Assembly: GCA_017412045.1 (NCBI GenBank)
Contig: JAFQOX010000099.1
Span: 1 to 47,567 of the forward strand
Direction of reading: 5' to 3'
Source: Clostridia bacterium
Lineage (GTDB): Bacteria > Bacillota > Clostridia > Oscillospirales > CAG-272
DNA length: 47,567 nt
A model generated the notes under the pieces. That model saw nothing but the letters and a program-made list of their open reading frames with translations. It was not told the origin of the DNA and did no database searches. Each line of letters starts with the position of its first letter. The stretch's first letter is position 1. Position numbers and translations under genes: made by a program. Shown here one piece after another: positions 42,297 to 47,567 of this stretch.

Positions 42297-43196
42297 ATGA
42301 ATGCAGCTGAAATCAAAAATTTGTCTAAAAACTTCGGTCCCAAGCAGGCGGTATGCGGTCTGAACATGACCGTTCCGATGGGCGCGATTTACGGCTTCAT
42401 CGGCGAGAATGGGTCGGGCAAATCGACCACCGAGAAGATGATCTGCGGTCTGATCCCGACGGGCGGCGGCTCGATCAAGCTTTACGGCAAGGATTACACG
42501 GATGAAACGGTCAGAGCAAAAATGGGCGTGCTGATCGAAGCACCCGGATGCTTTCCCGGATTGACCGTTTGGGACAATATGATGCTCCAGGCGGAAAATC
42601 TCTCGATTCCCAACGCGAAGCGGGAGGTCATCAAGGTTCTGAAAACCGTCCGCATGGAGGGCGCCGCGGGCAACAAATACAAAAATTGCTCGCTCGGCAT
42701 GAAGCAGCGCGTCGGTATTGCGATGGCTCTGCTCGGCGATCCCACGCTTCTCGTCCTCGACGAGCCGCTCAACGGATTGGATGCCGACGGTATGCGTATC
42801 ATGCGCGAGGTCTTTACCGACGTCGTCAAGGATGGCAAGCGTTCCATCATCGTGTCCTCCCACCTGCTCGGCGAGCTCCAGAAGGTTGCGACCCATTACG
42901 GCATCATCCGCCACGGAAAAATGATCGTGGAAATGACCGCAGAGGAGTTGGACGCAAGCTGCCGCACCTACGTGGCGCTTCAAGCCGCGGATATGGGACG
43001 CGCCAAACGGTGTCTCGGTCTGAAATACTCCCGTGTGGAGGAGGACGAGGCGGGCTATATCCGCGTTTACGATCTCACGACACCCGAGGACGTCGTGACC
43101 CATCTCTATCAAAACGGAATCTGCGTGACCGAAATCAAGACCGACAAGATCGGTCTCGAGGAATATTATATCGACCTGATGAAAGGGGGCAGATAA
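42297..43196 (+). CDS. ABC transporter ATP-binding protein, cassette 2
   Basis: The 299-residue ATPase matches cassette 1 almost residue for residue around GENGSGKSTTEK, GVLIEAPGCFPG, CSLGMKQRVGIAMALLGDP, LDEPLNGLDADGMRIMRE and SSHLLGE. It has all nucleotide-binding motifs and the same C-terminal extension ending IGLEEYYIDLM. AAGGGGGC is upstream of the ATG. The duplication covers both ATPase and permease, which may give a heteromeric transporter or two specificities. Substrate unknown. There is no sign of decay. Confidence 0.94.
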   Translation: MNAAEIKNLSKNFGPKQAVCGLNMTVPMGAIYGFIGENGSGKSTTEKMICGLIPTGGGSIKLYGKDYTDETVRAKMGVLIEAPGCFPGLTVWDNMMLQAENLSIPNAKREVIKVLKTVRMEGAAGNKYKNCSLGMKQRVGIAMALLGDPTLLVLDEPLNGLDADGMRIMREVFTDVVKDGKRSIIVSSHLLGELQKVATHYGIIRHGKMIVEMTAEELDASCRTYVALQAADMGRAKRCLGLKYSRVEEDEAGYIRVYDLTTPEDVVTHLYQNGICVTEIKTDKIGLEEYYIDLMKGGR

Positions 43197-43198
43197 TC

Positions 43199-44008
43199 AT
43201 GGAAAGCAAGATCGTTTTTGAAAAAAATCCTTTTTCCAAGCGCATGAAAAGTATGCTTCGCGTAGATTTTCGCAGAATGTTCAAATCCTTACTCCTCTAT
43301 ATCCTGATCGCTTCCGCGCTTCTCATGCCCGTTCTGATGACGGTCATGATGGCAATGATGGACGGCAGCGTTTCGGTCGATCCGCAGACGGGCGCGGAAA
43401 CCGTCATGCAGGGCCCCGAAAACACGTGGCAGAATCTCGGCACGCTTCCCGGCGGCGAAGCCATGGGCGGCGGTGAGGTCTTTATGATGTGCAATATCAA
43501 TATGATGTTTATGGCGGTTGCCGTATTGATCTGTCTTTTCATTTCCGACGATTTCCGAAGCGGTTATGCAAAGAATCTTTTCACCGTCCGCGCGAAAAAA
43601 GGCGATTACGTGATTTCCAAAACGCTTTGCGGCTTCGTTGCCGGCGCGATCATGCTGATTGCGTATTTCGTCGGCTCTGTGCTCGGCGGCGCGATTGCGG
43701 GGCTTTCCTTCGACCTTCACGGTTTGAACGCGGGCAATCTTTTCATGTGTATGCTCGCCAAGATTTTCCTTATGCTCGTTTTCGTTTCGATCTTCGTTCT
43801 GATCAGCGTAGCGGCAAAGCAGAAGGCATGGCTTGCGCTCTGCGGCTCGCTCGGCGGCGGTATGCTTCTTTTTATGACAGTTTCGATGATCACGCCTCTC
43901 GGCTCCACCTTCATTCACGTCGTGCTCTGCGCGGCGGGCGGCGCACTGTTTGCTCTCGGTCTCGGCGCTGTCAGCAAGGTTGTTCTGAATCGGTCGAGCC
44001 TCGTATAA
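43199..44008 (+). CDS. ABC-2 type permease, cassette 2
   Basis: The 269-residue membrane protein starts with the ATG at 43199 after AAAGGGGGC; longer frames upstream lie inside the ATPase gene. It has about six hydrophobic segments and an external loop rich in Gly/Met between the first two (SVDPQTGAETVMQGPENTW...), larger than in cassette 1. The DDFRSGYAKNLF motif is shared with cassette 1 (HDYKSGYVKQLF). It overlaps no other gene and is followed by a strong terminator, so it ends the operon. Substrate unknown. Confidence 0.9.
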   Translation: MESKIVFEKNPFSKRMKSMLRVDFRRMFKSLLLYILIASALLMPVLMTVMMAMMDGSVSVDPQTGAETVMQGPENTWQNLGTLPGGEAMGGGEVFMMCNINMMFMAVAVLICLFISDDFRSGYAKNLFTVRAKKGDYVISKTLCGFVAGAIMLIAYFVGSVLGGAIAGLSFDLHGLNAGNLFMCMLAKIFLMLVFVSIFVLISVAAKQKAWLALCGSLGGGMLLFMTVSMITPLGSTFIHVVLCAAGGALFALGLGAVSKVVLNRSSLV

Positions 44009-44015
44009 TGCCAAT

Positions 44016-44054
44016 AAAAATCGAGTAGGTTGAAAAATGACCTACTCGATTTTT
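44016..44054 (+). terminator. Bidirectional terminator between the transporter operon and dtxR
   Basis: AAAAATCGAGTAGGT pairs perfectly with ACCTACTCGATTTTT around a 9-base loop. It serves the transporter operon in the plus direction and the DtxR-family gene in the minus direction. Confidence 0.9.
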
Positions 44055-44057
44055 GCG

Positions 44058-44444
44058 TTATTGAATTTCTTCTGCTTTTTGATAATTCAGATAATGCGCC
44101 TTGACGGCTGCAAAGGATTTTTCACTGATGACGTGCTCCATACGGCAGGCATCCTCCGTGGCGGTTTCCTCGTCTACGCCGAGCGCCATCAGCATATTGG
44201 TCAGAACGGTGTGACGCTCGTACAATTGCTCCGCAAACGCTTCTCCCTTGGGAGTCATCTGAATATATCCCTCGGCATCGACCGAGATGTATTCGCCGTT
44301 TTTCAAAAGTCCGATCGCGCGGCTCACGGAAGGCTTGGTATAACCAAGATATGCGCCGACGTCGATGGAGCGGATCTTTCCATTCTTTTTCCACAAAACG
44401 TAAATGGCTTCCAGATACATTTCTCCCGATTCGTGCAGTGTCAT
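44058..44444 (-). CDS. DtxR-family metal-dependent regulator
   Basis: The 128-residue protein has a winged helix-turn-helix (GEMYLEAIYVLWKKNGKIRSIDVGAYLGYTKPSVSRAIGLL), then the dimerisation/metal domain with ERHTVL, DACRMEHVIS and the final His of KAHYL, which contain likely metal ligands. The SH3-like third domain of DtxR is absent, as in MntR-like members. It lies divergent from feoA-feoB and is the probable repressor of those genes in iron-replete cells. AGGAG precedes the ATG at 44444. Fe(II) rather than Mn(II) sensing is suggested by the neighbours, not by sequence. Confidence 0.92.
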   Translation of the reverse strand: MTLHESGEMYLEAIYVLWKKNGKIRSIDVGAYLGYTKPSVSRAIGLLKNGEYISVDAEGYIQMTPKGEAFAEQLYERHTVLTNMLMALGVDEETATEDACRMEHVISEKSFAAVKAHYLNYQKAEEIQ

Positions 44445-44487
44445 ATATGATCACTCCTTTCATGATTCTTATTTCGGATATTGCTTT

Positions 44488-44516
44488 ATTATATCATGTT
44501 TGCGGGGGGATTGCAA
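44488..44516 (-). promoter_or_regulatory. Promoter of the DtxR-family gene
   Basis: On the minus strand TTGCAA (44511-44516), 17 bases, TATAAT (44488-44493), about 44 bases before the start codon. Confidence 0.7.
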
Positions 44517-44530
44517 GCAAAAAATGAAAA

Positions 44531-44548
44531 AATTAGCATAAACTAACG
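44531..44548. promoter_or_regulatory. Weaker copy of the DtxR-type operator
   Basis: AATTAGCATAAACTAACG matches GGTTAGC-N4-GCTAACC at 10 of 14 half-site positions. It lies just upstream of the -35 of the regulator's promoter, so it may weakly autoregulate. Confidence 0.45.
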
Positions 44549-44648
44549 ATTTTGTGCAACAACGCATCCGCATTCCTCCATCCGCGCGGCGTGGTTTGTG
44601 AAACCCTACGAAATTCACGCAAACGCATAAAAATCGCGTCAAAAACAG

Positions 44649-44677
44649 TTGACTTTGCACCCGAAATGCAGTATAAT
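44649..44677 (+). promoter_or_regulatory. Promoter of feoA
   Basis: TTGACT (44649-44654), 17 bases, TATAAT (44672-44677), followed 7 bases later by the operator at 44685. Transcription would begin inside the operator. Confidence 0.85.
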
Positions 44678-44684
44678 GCTTTTC

Positions 44685-44702
44685 GGTTAGCAAATGCTAA
44701 CC
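44685..44702. promoter_or_regulatory. DtxR-type operator of feoA
   Basis: GGTTAGC-AAAT-GCTAACC is a perfect 18-base palindrome with 7-base arms. It resembles the TTAGGTTAGCCTAACCTAA type sites of DtxR/IdeR. Its position over the expected start point fits repression. The same arms recur at 45068-45085. Confidence 0.85.
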
Positions 44703-44744
44703 ATGATTCCGATCAAAAATCCGAAACGAAGAAAGGAACCCGTA

Positions 44745-44957
44745 ATGAATCTCAGAAAAGCTGAAGAAGGAAAAGAATATATCATCAAAAGCATTGAAAC
44801 CGATGACGAGGAGTTGGATGCGTTCCTTTTCTCGCTCGGATGCTACAGCGGCGAAGCCATCACCGTCGTTCGCCACATGAAGCGCGGTTGCATCGTCGCC
44901 ATCAAAGATGCGCGATACAATATTGACGATCAGCTTGCGGAAGCGATCGTGATATAA
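44745..44957 (+). CDS. feoA: FeoA, ferrous iron transport accessory protein
   Basis: The 70-residue cytoplasmic protein has the SH3-like fold signature LRKAEEGKEYIIKSI...LFSLGCYSGEAITVVRHMKRGCIVAIKDARYNID..LAEAI. It is thought to help FeoB. The ATG at 44745 follows AAAGGAA; a longer frame from 44694 would start inside the operator. It lies 182 bases before feoB, with a second operator between them. Confidence 0.92.
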   Translation: MNLRKAEEGKEYIIKSIETDDEELDAFLFSLGCYSGEAITVVRHMKRGCIVAIKDARYNIDDQLAEAIVI

Positions 44958-45067
44958 GCTTTATAAAACCCAATGGCATAATCGGCATTTTCCGAACCCC
45001 TTGAACGGTAAATCATGACCAATGAACCGCGAGGAGCGTTCCGCCTGCCGATTCCTTTTTGCCCAAC

Positions 45068-45085
45068 GGTTAGCGGTTGCTAACC
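45068..45085. promoter_or_regulatory. Second DtxR-type operator, upstream of feoB
   Basis: GGTTAGC-GGTT-GCTAACC has the same arms as the feoA operator, with one extra pair of bases on each side (ACGGTTAGC / GCTAACCGT). No convincing promoter overlaps it, so feoB may have its own weak promoter or the site may block elongation from feoA. Confidence 0.8.
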
Positions 45086-45139
45086 GTAATAAAAAACGTA
45101 ATCTATATCCGTAAGGATTAAAAAACAGGAGGACATTTC

Positions 45140-47155
45140 ATGAGAATTGCTTTAACAGGCAACCCCAACTCAGGTAAGACCACCATGTACAATGCTTTGA
45201 CCGGACGCAGTGAGAAGGTCGGCAACTGGGCAGGCGTTACCGTTGACAAGAAAGAGCACCTCATCAAAAAGGTGTATGCAGGAAGCGAGCAGTTGATCGC
45301 CGTTGACCTTCCCGGTGCATACTCCATGTCGCCCTTCACGAGCGAGGAAAGCATCACCAGCTCCTACGTGAAGAAGGAAAATCCCGACGTCATCATCAAC
45401 ATCGTGGACGCAGACAATCTCAGCAGAAGCCTTTTCTTCACGACACAGCTTCTGGAGCTCGGCGTTCCGATGGTGGTCGCGCTCAACAAGAGCGACCTCA
45501 ACAAGAAAAAGGGAACGAAAATTGACGTCGACGCGCTTTCCGCCAAGCTCGGCTGTCCCGTCGTCAACACCGTTTCCACCTCCGCCGACGGTCTCAAGGC
45601 GTTGATCGATGCCGCGACCGTAAGAATCGGCACGGTGCAAAAAGCACCTTACGCACAGGGCGACGTTGACCTGACCGACAAAGCCGCCGTGGAAGCGGCA
45701 GACCGCAAGCGTTTCGCATTCGTCAACGAAATCGTAAAATCCGTAGAGAGCCGTAAGGTTCTCACCAAAAACAGAAACGCGGGCGATAAGATCGACACCG
45801 TTCTGACGAACAAATGGCTCGGTATTCCGATTTTCGCGTTGATCATGTGGGCTGTTTTCTGGATTTCCCAGGCAGGCCCCGGCGTATGGCTGGCAGAAGG
45901 TCTTGACATCGGCGAAACCCATCTCTGGGGTCTCGTTGACTGCATCGGCTGGTTCAAGGAGCTCGTAGCAGGCTGGCTGGAAGGTGCGCACGATCTGATT
46001 CAGGCAATCATTCTGGAGGGTATCATTGAGGGCGTTGCCGCCGTCGTCGGCTTCCTTCCCCTCGTAATGGTCATGTACTTCCTGATCGCTCTGCTTGAGG
46101 ACTGCGGCTATATGGCTCGCGCAACCGTCGTTCTCGACCCGATCTTCAAGAAGGTCGGTCTCTCCGGTAAATCCGTTATCCCCTTCATCATCGGTACGGG
46201 CTGCGCAATTCCCGGCGTTATGGCTTGCCGTACCATCCGCAACGAGCGTGAAAGAAGAGCGACCGCTATGCTCACCCCCTTCATGCCCTGCGGCGCGAAG
46301 CTCCCCGTCATCGCTCTTTTTGCAGGCGCTTTCTTTGACGAAGCGGAATGGGTCGGCGTTACGATGTACTTCGTCGGCATTCTCATCATTCTCCTTTGCT
46401 CGCTTCTGATCAATGCGCTGAACGGTCACAAGGCAAGAAAATCCTTCTTTATCATCGAGCTTCCCGAATACAAAGCCCCCTCTCTCGGTCTGGCGTTCAA
46501 ATCCATGTGCCAGAGAGGCTGGTCCTACATCGTCAAGGCGGGTACCGTCATTCTCGTATGTAACTTCGTCGTTTACATGATGCAGACCTACGGCTGGAAT
46601 TTCCAAGCGGTAGAGGATCCTGCAAATTCCATTCTCGCAAGCGTTGCAACCCCGATCGCGTACGTGATTGCTCCGATCGTCGGCGTAGCGCTCTGGCAGC
46701 TTGCCGCGGCGGCTGTTACCGGCTTTATCGCCAAGGAATGCGTCGTTTCCACGCTCGCAACCGTATTTATGTTTGAACACCTGATCAACGAGGATCTTGA
46801 GGCTGTCGGCAGCATCGGCGCTGCGGAAATGGGCGGCATCTCGGTCGTTGCAGGTCTTGCTTTCCTGATGTTCAACCTCTTCACGCCTCCCTGCTTTGCG
46901 GCGCTCGGCGCGATGAACTCCGAGATCAAGAGCAGGAAATGGCTCTGGGCGGGCATCGGACTCCAGTTTGCCGTCGGTTATACGGTCGGCTTCCTCGTGT
47001 TCTTCTTCGGTACGCTTTTCACCGGCGGAAGCTTCGGCGCCGTTTGGATGCCGATCATCGGCTGGGCAATCGTTCTTGCCATTGCGGCGATCTTCACCGT
47101 GATGATCATCAGAAAGAACAGAGAGCTGAAAGCAGAATACGCTTTGAAGGCATAA
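45140..47155 (+). CDS. feoB: FeoB, ferrous iron transporter
   Basis: Imports Fe(II) across the membrane, driven by or gated by its N-terminal G domain. The 671-residue protein has G1 GNPNSGKT (7-14), G3 DLPG (56-59) and G4 NKSD (116-119), then a linker, then about 8-11 membrane segments from residue 230. Gate motifs typical of FeoB are present (GTGCAIPGVMACRTIRNERERR; TPFMPCGAKLPV). AGGAGGA precedes the ATG. It lacks the cytoplasmic C-terminal extra domain of E. coli FeoB and ends in a charged tail. It is followed by the Cys-rich partner 72 bases downstream. Confidence 0.97.
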   Translation: MRIALTGNPNSGKTTMYNALTGRSEKVGNWAGVTVDKKEHLIKKVYAGSEQLIAVDLPGAYSMSPFTSEESITSSYVKKENPDVIINIVDADNLSRSLFFTTQLLELGVPMVVALNKSDLNKKKGTKIDVDALSAKLGCPVVNTVSTSADGLKALIDAATVRIGTVQKAPYAQGDVDLTDKAAVEAADRKRFAFVNEIVKSVESRKVLTKNRNAGDKIDTVLTNKWLGIPIFALIMWAVFWISQAGPGVWLAEGLDIGETHLWGLVDCIGWFKELVAGWLEGAHDLIQAIILEGIIEGVAAVVGFLPLVMVMYFLIALLEDCGYMARATVVLDPIFKKVGLSGKSVIPFIIGTGCAIPGVMACRTIRNERERRATAMLTPFMPCGAKLPVIALFAGAFFDEAEWVGVTMYFVGILIILLCSLLINALNGHKARKSFFIIELPEYKAPSLGLAFKSMCQRGWSYIVKAGTVILVCNFVVYMMQTYGWNFQAVEDPANSILASVATPIAYVIAPIVGVALWQLAAAAVTGFIAKECVVSTLATVFMFEHLINEDLEAVGSIGAAEMGGISVVAGLAFLMFNLFTPPCFAALGAMNSEIKSRKWLWAGIGLQFAVGYTVGFLVFFFGTLFTGGSFGAVWMPIIGWAIVLAIAAIFTVMIIRKNRELKAEYALKA

Positions 47156-47226
47156 TCCGCTACGTTGATTTTGCTTCGCGAACCGCTCAACGTCTCTGAA
47201 ATCTCAAGAAAGGCAGGTCGTACCAA

Positions 47227-47409
47227 ATGAATATGGTAGACTATATCGCAATTGCCGCGATCGCGCTGATCGTCGGTCTGGCAGTATTCTATATCGTACG
47301 CGCAAAAATGCGTGGTGAAAAATGTGTCGGCTGTCCTTACGCAAAGCAATGCGGCGGAGGCTGTAACGGAAATTGCGGTCACAAGGAAACAAACGGCACG
47401 AAACAATAA
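47227..47409 (+). CDS. FeoB-associated Cys-rich membrane protein
   Basis: The 60-residue protein has one membrane segment (about 7-25) and a cytoplasmic tail with Cys33, 36, 42, 46 and 50 (KCVGCPYAKQCGGGCNGNC), the pattern of the FeoB-associated Cys-rich family that usually follows feoB in Firmicutes. The cysteines may bind iron at the transporter exit. AAGGCAGG precedes the ATG. It ends the Feo operon before a hairpin at 47462. Confidence 0.92.
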   Translation: MNMVDYIAIAAIALIVGLAVFYIVRAKMRGEKCVGCPYAKQCGGGCNGNCGHKETNGTKQ

Positions 47410-47461
47410 TTTTGCACCAATTCCAATAGGGCTTGTTTGAAAAATGACAACACGCCCAAAA

Positions 47462-47499
47462 AGCGGTTATTTTTCCGCATAACTGCGCTTATTTTTTTT
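47462..47499 (+). terminator. Probable terminator of the feo operon
   Basis: AGCGGTTAT pairs imperfectly (one bulge) with ATAACTGCGCT, then TTATTTTTTTT. It lies about 53 bases after the last gene. The final 68 bases of the window show no feature. Confidence 0.65.
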
Positions 47500-47567
47500 G
47501 AAATACATATCGTATTTCTGCAAAAAATCAGCTTGTTCTACGAAAAAATTCCTCACTTTTGGTCATA

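Noticed and set aside
41373-43112. A 579-codon minus-strand frame opposite the ABC genes
   Set aside because: Antisense to two ATPases and a permease with full motifs.

Overview
The window looks like chromosomal DNA from a spore-forming Clostridia-type Firmicute, probably an uncultured gut lineage. The evidence is strong AGGAGG ribosome binding sites, several near-consensus sigma-A promoters with 17-base spacers, a T-box leader on thrS, a YlmC/YmxH-type sporulation protein, a CD3324-family protein, a TnpW-like protein, a DUF815 ATPase and AddA. The organism is inferred; no 16S gene is present.

Region 1 (1-5500) is a decayed mobile-element island. It holds two translationally coupled genes of an integrated element (one cut by the left window edge), a TnpW-like gene with a large serine recombinase broken by one in-frame TGA, the C-terminal stump of a tyrosine integrase, and a CD3324/ParB-like gene flanked by two diverged copies of the integrase 3' end. 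An unrecognised cargo gene follows, and the island abuts tRNA-Pro(CGG).

Region 2 (5600-8450) is core: tRNA-Pro, then thrS (without a TGS domain, behind a threonine T-box) overlapping a Nudix hydrolase gene. Region 3 (8580-14300) is a surveillance-like cluster: two signal-less BspA-type leucine-rich-repeat proteins, a zinc ribbon-TIR-LRR protein, and a convergent Sel1-repeat protein. Region 4 (14550-19470), all on the minus strand, has a small gene split by an in-frame TAG, a lipoprotein metallophosphoesterase with an XRE-type membrane-anchored regulator, and a MerR-type regulator with a membrane protein. The last pair lies behind a 19-base-spacer promoter typical of MerR control.

Region 5 (19589-27612) is a branched-chain amino acid operon, ilvB-ilvN-ilvC-ilvD-(AAA ATPase)-ilvA-(92-residue protein), running from a near-consensus promoter to a clear terminator. 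It makes the enzymes from threonine and pyruvate to the keto-acid precursors of isoleucine and valine. Region 6 (27655-35260) has an SGNH hydrolase, a ferredoxin-ASKHA corrinoid-activator-like protein, addA without addB, and two small membrane proteins. Region 7 (35265-39400) is minus strand: two small proteins, tsf and rpsB, a YlmC-like protein, and an alanyl-tRNA editing protein.

Region 8 (39598-44054) is a six-gene transporter operon built from two duplicated modules: two paralogous small membrane proteins, then two ATPase-permease cassettes. Region 9 (44058-47500) is an iron locus: a DtxR-family regulator divergent from feoA-feoB and a FeoB-associated Cys-rich protein. Two copies of the same perfect operator (GGTTAGC-N4-GCTAACC) precede feoA and feoB, with a weaker third copy on the regulator side.

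The most unusual points are the TIR-LRR cluster, the two genes interrupted by single in-frame stops, the CD3324/ParB reading-frame fusion with an internal ribosome binding site, the ATPase inside the ilv operon, and the duplicated iron operators.
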